Part shown: positions 20,701 through 26,504 of the stretch, piece by piece
How the letters are laid out: the number at the start of each line of letters is the position of its first letter
Numbering within the stretch: the first letter of the stretch is position 1
NCBI RefSeq assembly: GCF_000332055.1
Contig: NZ_ALVZ01000175.1
Span: 1 to 37,287 of the forward strand
Reading direction: 5' to 3'
Length of the DNA stretch: 37,287 nucleotides
From: Xenococcus sp. PCC 7305
GTDB taxonomy: Bacteria > Cyanobacteriota > Cyanobacteriia > Cyanobacteriales > Xenococcaceae
Notes under the pieces: generated by a model
The model's database searches: none
Seen by the model: the letters and a program-made list of their open reading frames with translations, nothing else
Told to the model about the DNA's origin: nothing
Position numbers and translations under genes: made by a program

Positions 20701-22367
20701 ATATTGGAGAATCAGATACGCCACTCAATCTCTTACTCTATAAAGATGTTAATAATCCGACTTTGAGTGCTGATGCTGGTGGGAACATTTATCTGGCGAC
20801 TCAGCTATTAGAAATTCGCACCACGGAAACTGAAGAGCCAGAAGCGGCGATCGATGGGGCTGATATTAATGGCATTACTGCTGGAGGTGAGATTGCCATA
20901 ACTGCGGCCGTTTCTCAAGCTTCGATCGCCTCGGCCGATCCCACAGTAGAAGATGAATTAATTGATGTTACTAGTAGTTATTATTTCAGTAATATTGCTT
21001 CTACTGGAGCAGATGTGACGCTAACTCTCGATCAAAATACAGATCTATATTTGAATGGTGATCTCTCGGCAATCGGAACTGTTTCTTTAATTACTCCTGG
21101 GGCAATTTTTGATAATGACGATAGCGGATTTGATATTTCCGGCGGTGCATTGCTCATGCAAGCGGATACGGTAGATGCTCTAGAAACAGCAGTAAATGCT
21201 CTCGAAGCCGCGATCGCCACAGGAGACTTCATCATAGAAAACACTGGAGCCTTAACCATTGGTGGGATTAGTGATACCGATGGAGTTCAAACTCCAGCAA
21301 CAATTCAAATCACTACCTTTAGTCCCCTAACTGTAACCGAAACCCTCAGTGCCACAGGAGATATTACTTTAACTGCCACTGATTCTGCGGCTGTTGGAGA
21401 TGATCTCACGATTACTGCTAGTGCTGTGCTTTCTGCTGCCGAAGGCAATATCTTATTGCAAGGTGGGGATGATATTACCATCGAACGCAATGGTACGAAT
21501 CCGGTGATTCAAGCTGCTGGGGAAGTCTTAATTCAAGGAGATTACGGCAATGCCGATCCTGATGTCGGTAGTGTCATGACCATTAGCGGTGAAATCAGCG
21601 CCTTCTCGGTGACGATTCAGGGCGATAGTGATGATGATATTGTGGATGCTTCTCTAATTTCTGCGGACTTACTGATTGAGGGATTCGCTGGTGATGATTA
21701 TCTTGCTAGTGGTAGTGGAGAAGATACTCTAATAGGTGGTGAAGGAGAGGACACTCTTGATGGCGGAGATGGTACAGATCTTGCTACCTATAAAGATGCC
21801 ACAACCAGTGTTTATATTAATTTAAGCACTGGTCGAGGTTATCGTGGAGAGAGCTATGGCGATCGCTTTATTAACCTAGAGAATCTTGAAGGTTCGGAAT
21901 TTAACGATATTATTAAAGGTGATAATCAGGTGAATCTCCTACTAGGCTTGGGAGGGAATGACCGAATCTTTGGCTATGGTGATGATGACACTATCGAAGC
22001 TGGAGAAGGAGCAGATATCGTACGCGGTGGAGACGGCAATGATTTCCTTGATGGTGGAGAGGGTGATGACAGTATGTTAGGCGATCGCGGTGATGATACT
22101 ATGATGGGCGGTCTTGGAGATGATTTCCTTCGGGATGGGGTTGGTGACAATGTTTTTGCCATCTCAGATGACGATGCTACTGATAAGATTGTTGATTTTA
22201 GTCGCAGCAATAATGCGATCGCTTTGTTGAATGGTCTTTTGAGTGATGATGTTGACTTATTACAAGACAGTTCCAATACCCAAATTATGTTCAATAATCT
22301 AATCCTAGCAACCCTACTTAGAACCAATCCTGCCATTGTCAGATTTGTCGATCTTGATCTTATTTAG
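11727..22367 (+). CDS. Giant repeat adhesin-like protein with RTX C-terminus (probable type I secretion substrate)
   Basis: This single uninterrupted 3546-residue frame covers 29% of the window. The first 380 or so residues are beta-rich and unique, with no Sec signal peptide. From there to about 2700 come some 25 degenerate repeats of roughly 65-80 residues. Each combines AYIG-N-AQVNA, a GDI-V-AQS strand pair and an Ala/Gly/Ser-rich run such as VAGSVGVGGAAGIGGAVGV. The style is that of LktA/filamentous-haemagglutinin adhesins. Two Asp-rich loops (DADVNEDGTND, DYDNDGDQ) look calcium-binding. A basic amphipathic segment sits at 2763-2796. Residues 3319-3471 hold RTX nonapeptides (GGEGEDTLD), then a hydrophobic tail. 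An RTX end without a Sec signal suggests type I secretion. No transporter gene lies in the window. Low-complexity antisense frames within it are shadows. Confidence 0.93.
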   Translation: MNQPEFTPDTNNLHDIETIYSFEQDELLGLDVSLSGSLNTIVGSLTIDEPYIIDGSTSLKVLGDLDITNLGSIVGNGVGDLDDLSIDVEGKVTINGDIGGSGLQSISITADEGFDIDGANIELTETSSDISFIVNAGIDVPSWADLLTNPLYKDISATGNIDINNSVLSSSDITLITNTDTTKYTKIDIFEDGLVGFLTGEPLATMSTQPDKIGLTFDESATGVSTITRTSGSWITDEFEAGQEIKVVGSDSNDDNSYTIDSVTSDTITLIDTDDLIDEVTSASVDSVTIQQVFTSLLPEEVPVTAEDVDGTLIDVGDVTFEDISDILKTEIAESGVLDLSLPVEALFSDTQSLITIGSGAQLLATNDITVEAAATSDITLETPSMILGAAYVSSGATAKTDVQNGAIISAGNNLQLQSLVTNYMTAGVSTASNMLLDLAGQYLQVPGPQISFAYGKGRSTSETNIEDGVTITTGNADIQSKNTNRFNVYTETKGKNKAGFGLTIGVPISDTESTSNTNIDGQITATGDVVIDAEAHNALNTTKANTVLKKNIIKDAVKNAAKDQVKSFLQSQNITVPGSVSHSNKPIADIAGGVIVVESVNEAQSYIQDNAVIQVDGNLDVTATAEENFRASAISQAKLGADVSLGGAVAVTNYTNQANALIGSATVDVGGQLNVKSDAQIPNQILIDDDLQAILDLDPSLPSLDGSSPTAFYESVDSYLIQLNQDFDTLARIIPYINTNLGVADKIATSFVGAAAETGESGKFALSGSINLLNVTNEAQATILEGALINNNNAIATADQSVAVEALTSIETINIAGIPSVEYLILPNSKSAGSSVGGTYNQISYNNNTTAFIDDGAEVNAQKDVNVLADATNFTVNVLESGGSAEDFGVSGTVGFNKFINNTYAYIEDQAKVIANNKIVVDSQTDVYGLMVGGSFMSSDNVGVGAAVSLNEADNDTQAFIGNLNSAGLAIAGLVDAGTDLEVNANSKDEFLTISLAGTLVSDSTPDTPTTPDADSEYGDGDSASQSVNTDDSSATVDAAKQKAGASISGDVSLNTINTTTRAFISDIADVNIGNDLTIDAQSDGFLLSVAGAFALEMSKGSGGVAIAGSFTENDVTRDTRAFTENTDITANNVTLNALSKDHLISITAGGAGALNDGTASVAGSVNLNFGDSTTIAALGDNTQLTATGTIDLETDYDQLIVSVAGGVSVTDGKAGVGAAVDVGIINNTVQSYIGQNANITSSQDIKIKAQSKQQVISVGASLAVSTKLLGLSGSASSQNLDTTVLAFIDELAQVNTTQNILIDANSEVEVIAVGGSAAFGKTAGIGAALGNSNFKHTVKAYIGNNAQVTAKGEGTAISDPSNTLTGNGIILDATGTENLYLVGAGGAGGKTLGFAASAVVNTMDNLIEAYIGQNAVINGDQTNADTDQSVQLRADNTTNILSVAGSIAGAGTVGVGAAADVEVITKQVKAYIAGGAQVNALNNILLTADSLEDILSIAASAVGASTAAIAGTGSVITLNNTTQAFIDTGATAITEGNIGIFADNETEIDGISGNITASGSASVGASAVVTVIDKTTEAFVGDSATVQAKALRDQGITAKTGKFDISFSNDTGSETSEVQAPGAHDADVNEDGTNDVNNNALTQQRVATAQSQTLKGLAIAATNKDDLETIAASGGISGSVAVNLSGDVNVMKSNTSAYIGENAQINANNESDGAEQSVLVAAGNDYYHLGIAAVGSVGGTAGITPGGDVTIIENTTKAYIDDNVTLNAQKDLTVIADAKEDILSIAAGVAVSGTASISGSASVTDINNTTYAYIGDQDTGETDGVTVNVGGDINVSAQNNTETMMIAGSLGVGIGAAGIGGAVGVVTIKKDTQSFIGHNSIVNAQGDIIVSANSVEHIFNLGASAAAGFYAGLAGGVSVESIDSDTTAFIGNSSQINQDLGSLGSVQVLATNDLTVFAFGGGLGAGIAGIGGGVDVGIDKNDTSAYIGNSTDVYALLDVDVQATSTKDIETYGISGAVGIAAVAGSVSVWSLGTERNSSYSDDGSTEDSLTAKDYDNDGDQATADANGFDNTINESGNGNSEFSTLLQGYGRSDTDNVATRLDSTIPDVTSALAGPDIPSGTVAVIGDANITAGNDITVQAQETLNFDAIVGSVAGGIVGIGGSVVVTTLNTNTDAYVDSNAILLAGNDITVKAQQDKNYQGNAYAGQIGLVAIGAQVVVLDDTSNQTAYLNDSVEVQSGNTVTVEAVTNSNLNVESIGGQVGGVALGASIATASSTGSTQAIVGNQVDIGQEAGLSVNNLSVNAQNNSQVDANAIAVAVGIVSGSGSVAEASATPTVNAEIGDNALIDLDQNVDLNGSANGTITTNAEGYNAGVVTAGISSANAQWTPIVNAAVGQSSQVIADGAIALQALNTSQVSADSASTAGGLVGGTGSLAKAIVNSAVQMDIGQSAELNALQTVLIQAQSNNVTSADADGNAYGLAAAGVTKTESQITDAVSIVTGQNSVIDGNGDVTLIATSDNNAQKSKANGGTGGILAGASTEAIANVNSNTTVTIGTGSQITSEAGNLTIEATNAIEAHSEGDIETGGLVTFNQTKADTDVTANTQVTIDDTAQLKGQNIDLNAKVTKLDADTDSYSKTIAADSTTQADAFLDVISQVDIVVANAADIAATEDLNLIARQDGVDTDSDALAAIEVGLTGTVEAEARNDFDLDSDIDLQAGSQLAGENVNLEAESPEDQSAVYSRDAEADAQTVVNYIVETIKVVEKVTKKIPIIGWIVKWVTKTVTNIIEQVLNSNELIKLEGDFFSDNSITFNGDILQGSALNPQLTVNADYSFEIDGDITAQVVGDDVVVDDIANDNPGSVVMSSPGGTVSGNGTIHKNGVFASITLINNSDKNLKLNNISVVNRNPDEPDVNINAETDTSDFSFVTDVTDEPLIDIDNNLTSNVIFAGEIDNATGIVDVLNQGGDLINLAEASTAASQFDLNTPLGDIGESDTPLNLLLYKDVNNPTLSADAGGNIYLATQLLEIRTTETEEPEAAIDGADINGITAGGEIAITAAVSQASIASADPTVEDELIDVTSSYYFSNIASTGADVTLTLDQNTDLYLNGDLSAIGTVSLITPGAIFDNDDSGFDISGGALLMQADTVDALETAVNALEAAIATGDFIIENTGALTIGGISDTDGVQTPATIQITTFSPLTVTETLSATGDITLTATDSAAVGDDLTITASAVLSAAEGNILLQGGDDITIERNGTNPVIQAAGEVLIQGDYGNADPDVGSVMTISGEISAFSVTIQGDSDDDIVDASLISADLLIEGFAGDDYLASGSGEDTLIGGEGEDTLDGGDGTDLATYKDATTSVYINLSTGRGYRGESYGDRFINLENLEGSEFNDIIKGDNQVNLLLGLGGNDRIFGYGDDDTIEAGEGADIVRGGDGNDFLDGGEGDDSMLGDRGDDTMMGGLGDDFLRDGVGDNVFAISDDDATDKIVDFSRSNNAIALLNGLLSDDVDLLQDSSNTQIMFNNLILATLLRTNPAIVRFVDLDLI
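21681..22140 (+). repeat. RTX calcium-binding nonapeptide region of the giant protein
   Basis: Residues 3319-3471 hold two blocks of GGxGxDxLx nonamers, for example GGEGEDTLD and GGDGNDFLDGGEGDD. They are split by a non-repeat stretch (ATYKDATTSVYINLSTGRGY) typical of cyanobacterial RTX proteins. Such blocks fold into a calcium-bound parallel beta-roll after export. Confidence 0.9.
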
Positions 22368-22410
22368 GATTATGGCTGAGAAGTAAATATAATCGGGCTT
22401 CGCCCTTGAA

Positions 22411-22438
22411 GGCAGAGGGCAGAAGGTAGAGGGCAGAA
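22411..22438. repeat. Four tandem heptamers GG(C/T)AGA(G/A)
   Basis: The units ggcagag, ggcagaa, ggtagag and ggcagaa lie just after the giant gene. The last unit and a half also form the 5' arm of the terminator hairpin, so repeat and hairpin share bases. Confidence 0.7.
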
Positions 22439-22455
22439 GGTTTACTTCTGCCCTC
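22429..22455. terminator. Bidirectional hairpin between convergent genes
   Basis: A perfect 11-base-pair stem (gagggcagaag / cttctgccctc) with a 5-base loop sits between the giant gene stop at 22367 and the stop of the convergent lipoprotein gene at 22458. It has no strong T-run, but its symmetry and position fit termination in both directions. A smaller gggc-ttc-gccc hairpin lies just before it at 22395-22405. Confidence 0.65.
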
Positions 22456-22457
22456 GT

Positions 22458-24236
22458 TTATTCAGTAATTTTTAATTCTTCTAAATTCCAAAAAGCTCCT
22501 CCCAAAGCTGAATAATCAATTGGCTGAACTCTATTTCTAACAGCACTTAAAGAAAAAGGATTAATCAAATAAATAAAGGGCACTTTTTCTTCTACTAAGG
22601 TCTGAATTTCGGCATAGATTGCTTTACGTTTCTCGAAATCTAACTCTCTTGCTCCATCAATAAACAATTGAGCGATTTCTTCTTCCCAAGGTGCGATCAC
22701 TCTACCTTCGAGGGGGGTTTGTCCGGGCCCTGTGTCTTGGTTAAACATATGTAAATTACCATCGGTAAACCAAATATTAGCTCCTCCATTGGGTTCATTG
22801 CCTCCTGTTAAACCCAAAAGAATACATTCCCATTCCAAGGAGTTACTCAAATTATCTACTAATACATTGAAAGCTAGAGGTTTGAAATCAACTTGTATCC
22901 CAATTTTTCTCAGATCTTCCTTGATTTGTGAACCCATCGATTCTCTGGTTTTATTGCCTGCATTAGTCCCCAGAGTAAAACTAACCCGATTCCCATCGCG
23001 ATCAAATAGTTCTCCTTGATCGTTATAAGTAAATCCAGCAGCAGTTAGGAGACTTTTCGCCTTTTCTGGGTTGTATTCATAACCTTGTAAGCCATCATAA
23101 TAAAAAGGTGATTGCACCGAAACCGGAGAAGTTTGAGGTTCGCCCAAGCCTCGAAATATATTATTAATCATCCGTTGGCGATCGAGCCCATAAGCCACAG
23201 CCTGACGGAATTTTACATTATTGAACCATTTTGACTTGATAGGATCAACTAATGGTTTCCCATTGCGACTACCTTGATTAAGATTGAAAGTAATATAAAC
23301 CGTGCCATATTGTGCGCCACCATTATAGATAGTATAGTTGCCTTTATTTTCTTCTTTTTTTAACAGAGAAAAATATTCAGGAGAGACACCAATAGAATCT
23401 AAGCCCCCAGAGCGAAACTGTAATAAAGAAGTATCCTGAGATTCAACAATTTCCCAAACAACTTGTTGGATATGGGGCAAAGTTTCTCCATTGACTCCTT
23501 TTTTCCAATAATAGGGGTTGGCCTCAAAAATAATTCGCTGGCTAGTTTTATATTCCTTTAGTTTGTAAGCACTACTAGCAACAATTTCTGAGGGTGGAGT
23601 ATCCACTGCCCAAGTAGAAAGAAAAATTAAATTACCATCTTGATTACGATGCTCTATAGTTTTTTTGAGAATATGTTCTGGTAATATTTCTTGTCCAACG
23701 CTGCTAAAAAATGGGGCAAAAGGTTCTGACAAAGTAAACTCTATTTGTAGGTCGTTGAGTTTTTTGACTATCGGCAGTTTTTGACTTTGACCAATCCGTA
23801 AGGTATCTTTGGCGCTCGTTGGAATTTCCTCATTGAAATATAATTGATTGAAACTAAATACGACATCATCTGCGGTTATTGGTTCGCCATCAGACCATTT
23901 TAAATTTTTTCTCAGGGTAAAAACGACCTTTAATTTATCGTCCGAAATTGTCCAGGATTCTGCTAAAGCCGGTTCAGTTTTTCCCGTTAAGGGATTTTCT
24001 GTTACTAAGCCATCAAAAATCATTGAGCCGACAGAACCGCTGGTGGCATCTTGAGATATTACAGGATTAAAAGTCTTGGGATCTTCAAGGATTGATTGTA
24101 CTAATTGTGTCACTGTATCCTTGTTTGCTTCAATAAGGGTGGGATTGCAACCAGTTAGAAATATTGTATAAATCGCGATTAAAATTAAAGCTATAGATTT
24201 TTGTTTAAGGTTTCTAAAAATATTAAATTTACTCAT
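22458..24236 (-). CDS. ABC transporter substrate-binding lipoprotein, family 5 (peptide/nickel type)
   Basis: This 592-residue protein begins with a lipoprotein signal: basic N-terminus, hydrophobic core and lipobox FLTGC with Cys30. It then follows the SBP family 5 (OppA/DppA-like) order: LVTENPLTGKTEPALAESW, then LKWSDGEPITADDVVFSF, then FRQAVAYGLDRQRMI in the second lobe. Length is normal for the family. It would be anchored in the cell envelope and deliver a ligand, usually an oligopeptide, to a membrane permease. No permease or ATPase gene is adjacent, so it works with components encoded elsewhere. The ligand cannot be told from sequence. It is divergent from rsmE across a heptamer repeat. 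Confidence 0.93.
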   Translation of the reverse strand: MSKFNIFRNLKQKSIALILIAIYTIFLTGCNPTLIEANKDTVTQLVQSILEDPKTFNPVISQDATSGSVGSMIFDGLVTENPLTGKTEPALAESWTISDDKLKVVFTLRKNLKWSDGEPITADDVVFSFNQLYFNEEIPTSAKDTLRIGQSQKLPIVKKLNDLQIEFTLSEPFAPFFSSVGQEILPEHILKKTIEHRNQDGNLIFLSTWAVDTPPSEIVASSAYKLKEYKTSQRIIFEANPYYWKKGVNGETLPHIQQVVWEIVESQDTSLLQFRSGGLDSIGVSPEYFSLLKKEENKGNYTIYNGGAQYGTVYITFNLNQGSRNGKPLVDPIKSKWFNNVKFRQAVAYGLDRQRMINNIFRGLGEPQTSPVSVQSPFYYDGLQGYEYNPEKAKSLLTAAGFTYNDQGELFDRDGNRVSFTLGTNAGNKTRESMGSQIKEDLRKIGIQVDFKPLAFNVLVDNLSNSLEWECILLGLTGGNEPNGGANIWFTDGNLHMFNQDTGPGQTPLEGRVIAPWEEEIAQLFIDGARELDFEKRKAIYAEIQTLVEEKVPFIYLINPFSLSAVRNRVQPIDYSALGGAFWNLEELKITE

Positions 24237-24273
24237 AATATTATTTTTTTCACTAACTAAAATTGTTTCTTCT

Positions 24274-24399
24274 TCCTCATCCCTAATTCCTCATCCTTCA
24301 TCCCTCATCCCTCATCCCTAATTCCTCATCCTTCATCCCTCATCCCTCATCCCTAATTCCTCATCCTTCATCCCTCATCCCTCATCCTTAATTCCTCAT
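24274..24399. repeat. 18 tandem heptamers arranged as a 35-bp higher-order repeat
   Basis: There are 18 contiguous 7-base units of form (C/T)C(C/T)T(C/A)AT. Four variants, ccctaat, tcctcat, ccttcat and ccctcat, recur in fixed order, giving three perfect 35-base copies (24281-24315, 24316-24350, 24351-24385) and a partial fourth. The tract fills most of the 172 bases between the divergent lipoprotein and rsmE genes and ends 9 bases before the rsmE ATG. Confidence 0.95.
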
Positions 24400-24408
24400 C
24401 CCTTCAAC

Positions 24409-25137
24409 ATGTCTAAACATTTATCTCGCCTAGTATTTTCTCCGAAGCAACAACAAGAAGATTCTATTCATTTAACCACTGAACAACAACATTACCTAAA
24501 AAGAGTTCTCCGATTAGGAGAAAGCGATCGCTTTATTGCCATGGATGGACAAGGAAAATCTTGGTTAGCCGAGATAATGGGGGTAAAAGCACAATTAATA
24601 GATTCTATAGAGCTCGAAACAGAGTTACCAGTTGATATTAGTCTGATTACTGCTTTACCGAAAGGTAATGGTTATGAACAAATAATCCGCTCCGGTACAG
24701 AATTGGGAGTTAGCTGTTTTATTCCCGTTTTAAGCGATCGCACTATTCTCAAGCCAAGTAATAATAAAGTAGAACGCTGGCGAAAGATTACTACCGAAGC
24801 AGCTGAACAATCAGAAAGACAGATTGTTCCCCAGATTATAAACCCTGTTGCCTTTAGTAATGCGATTGAGAATTTAATCCCCGCTAAAGGCGATCGCTTT
24901 ATTTGTGTTGCGCGCACAGGTACTATCCCCTTCATAAATTGCTTACAGTCACTCACTCAGAAAAATATTGTCATTGCAACGGGGACAGAAGGAGGTTGGA
25001 CAAAAGAAGAAATTGCCCTAGCAATCTCTCATAATTTTCAGCCAGTATCTTTGGGCCAACGAATTCTAACAGCGGTTACTGCTCCGATCACTGCGCTATC
25101 TTTAGCAGCTGCTATTCTGGAGGAGTCTCCAATGTAA
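24409..25137 (+). CDS. rsmE: 16S rRNA (uracil(1498)-N3)-methyltransferase
   Basis: This 242-residue SPOUT-class methyltransferase methylates N3 of U1498 in 16S rRNA using S-adenosylmethionine. An N-terminal PUA-like part (HLSRLVF, then QQHYLKRVLRLG at 27-38) precedes the knotted catalytic domain. That domain shows RSGTELGV (94-101), ERWRKITTEAAEQSER (122-137), the cofactor loop TGTEGGWTKEE (191-201) and SLGQRIL (214-220). Length is typical. The ATG follows the heptamer repeat by 9 bases and no Shine-Dalgarno sequence is visible; the repeat leaves almost no ordinary leader. It probably shares a transcript with the signal peptidase gene 29 bases downstream. Confidence 0.95.
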   Translation: MSKHLSRLVFSPKQQQEDSIHLTTEQQHYLKRVLRLGESDRFIAMDGQGKSWLAEIMGVKAQLIDSIELETELPVDISLITALPKGNGYEQIIRSGTELGVSCFIPVLSDRTILKPSNNKVERWRKITTEAAEQSERQIVPQIINPVAFSNAIENLIPAKGDRFICVARTGTIPFINCLQSLTQKNIVIATGTEGGWTKEEIALAISHNFQPVSLGQRILTAVTAPITALSLAAAILEESPM

Positions 25138-25166
25138 CATTATTAAAATCATTTATATTTTTAACC

Positions 25167-26261
25167 TTGTTAGGTAACACAGTTCAAAAAGAGCCTTGGT
25201 TGGCCGTTAATCTATCTTTATTTTTTCCTGGTATGGGACAACTATATGCAGGCAAATTTTATAAAGGTAGTAGCTTATTCTTGCTTCAGTTTAGTTTGAT
25301 TATTCTTTCTTTTTGGTCAATTTTTAGTCCTAGGGGAAATACGGTTAATGCCATATTCTGTCTGGGAATATTAGTCATAGTTTATATATTCAACTTGATT
25401 GATGCCTATTATTGTTTAAAGATTAAGCAAGCAACTAAATCAACTAAAAAGAAGAAAAATCCTTGGTATATTTTTAAAAATCAGCGCAGTCCTTGGTACG
25501 TTTTTTTTCTGTCTCGTATTTTTCCTGGGTTAGGGCAGATTTATTTACGACAACCGATTGCTGCTGTGATTTTTATTACAAGTACGATTGTTTTTGGGCT
25601 ACTAGATGACTATCGGCCTTCTTTATTAATCATCCCACCAATTATCACCGCAATATCTGCCCATCATGCTTATTTTAATTTTCCAAAATTGAATTATGAT
25701 AATCGCCAAAAATATTACGTTTCGCGATCGCTTTTGGCACTGATGACAGGTTTAATTTTTATCTTAGGCGTTACCAATACTTGCATACCCAATTGGATTG
25801 ATCATAGAGTAGACAAATTCGCGATTCCGAGTAGCTCGATGTCGCCAACTTTGCAAATTGGTGATCGAATATTTGTGAGTAAATCTGGAAATTATCAACC
25901 GCAGTTGGGCGATGTTATTGTTTTTACCGCGACTCAAACGGCGAAAAAACTAGACCCAATTATTGCGATCGCGGGAACTAAATTTTTTATCAAAAGAGTA
26001 GTCGGTCTTCCTGGTCAAAAGATTAGAATTGAAGATGGTATCGTTTATGTTAATGATTTTCCTTTAGCAGAAGACTATATTCAAGAAATACCTAATTATT
26101 ACTTGCCAGACAATAGAATTCCTGATGATAGTTATTTTGTTTTAGGAGATAATAGAAATAATAGTTTTGATTCTCATTTTTGGGGATATTTACCAGAAGA
26201 TAATATTGTAGGGAAGGCCTATAAAATATATTGGCCACCAGAAAATATTCAGGCTTTATAA
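25167..26261 (+). CDS. lepB: Signal peptidase I with N-terminal duplicated membrane domain
   Basis: Residues about 205-364 are a type I signal peptidase, which removes Sec signal peptides at the membrane. Catalytic Ser224 lies in IPSSSMSPTL, Lys276 in FIKRVVGLPG, and the conserved GDNRNNSFDS box follows. Before it are about 200 residues with several membrane spans and two copies of the motif FPGxGQ(L/I)Y (FFPGMGQLY at 19-27, FPGLGQIY at 119-126). This is an internal duplication of a small TM2-like membrane unit, and a Lys-rich loop (KSTKKKKNPW, 91-100) separates the copies. Ordinary cyanobacterial LepB proteins have one N-terminal span and about 200 residues, so this is an extended form. The start codon is TTG; a different start would change only the N-terminus. 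It follows rsmE by 29 bases. Confidence 0.9.
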   Translation: MLGNTVQKEPWLAVNLSLFFPGMGQLYAGKFYKGSSLFLLQFSLIILSFWSIFSPRGNTVNAIFCLGILVIVYIFNLIDAYYCLKIKQATKSTKKKKNPWYIFKNQRSPWYVFFLSRIFPGLGQIYLRQPIAAVIFITSTIVFGLLDDYRPSLLIIPPIITAISAHHAYFNFPKLNYDNRQKYYVSRSLLALMTGLIFILGVTNTCIPNWIDHRVDKFAIPSSSMSPTLQIGDRIFVSKSGNYQPQLGDVIVFTATQTAKKLDPIIAIAGTKFFIKRVVGLPGQKIRIEDGIVYVNDFPLAEDYIQEIPNYYLPDNRIPDDSYFVLGDNRNNSFDSHFWGYLPEDNIVGKAYKIYWPPENIQAL

Positions 26262-26271
26262 ACAGCCCTAC

Positions 26272-26288
26272 AAATAGCAGAGCTATTT
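26272..26288 (+). terminator. Small hairpin after the signal peptidase gene
   Basis: A 7-base-pair stem (aaatagc / gctattt) with a 3-base loop begins 11 bases after the stop codon. It lacks a clear T-run, so termination is possible but weak. Confidence 0.45.
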
Positions 26289-26306
26289 AATTGTCATCAG
26301 TTAGCT

Positions 26307-26420
26307 TTACACAAAATCATTATCATCAATATTTACTGCATTGATATTAGTCAACGTAGCTAAAGTTTCATTGGTGGCAGTTTCAAGAATGTCAGTGTCT
26401 GCGCCACTTAAGCTTATTGC
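26307..26420 (-). pseudogene. Remnant: last 38 codons of an RTX-type secreted protein
   Basis: Read on the minus strand, these bases encode ILETATNETLATLTNI followed by NAVNIDDNDFV and a stop. This closely matches the end of the Calx-beta/RTX protein encoded at 35219-36874 (IIETATMETIATVKGI, then DATNIDINDFI). The frame is closed upstream by a stop at 26421-26423, so nothing of the rest of the protein survives here. It is the C-terminal secretion-signal part of a former paralogue, left by deletion or partial duplication. Confidence 0.75.
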
Positions 26421-26504
26421 TTATTATCTAAATCCTCCCTCATCTATGCAACGCCCAGTCATTTTTATATTTATCCTTTAACTAGTTGAATAAGAAATTT
26501 TTGT

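Noticed and set aside
9273-22367. Two-partner secretion (TpsB/TpsA) pair
   Set aside because: The barrel protein shows no POTRA domains, and the giant protein lacks a Sec signal peptide and a recognisable TPS domain. Its RTX tail points to type I secretion.
11727-22367. Many antisense open frames of 60-147 codons inside the giant gene
   Set aside because: They arise from the biased Asp/Ala/Gly/Thr codons of the repeats, have low-complexity translations and no independent start signals.
24274-24399. CRISPR-like direct repeats of 35 bases
   Set aside because: The copies are contiguous with no unique spacers, each is made of smaller 7-base units, and no cas gene is near.
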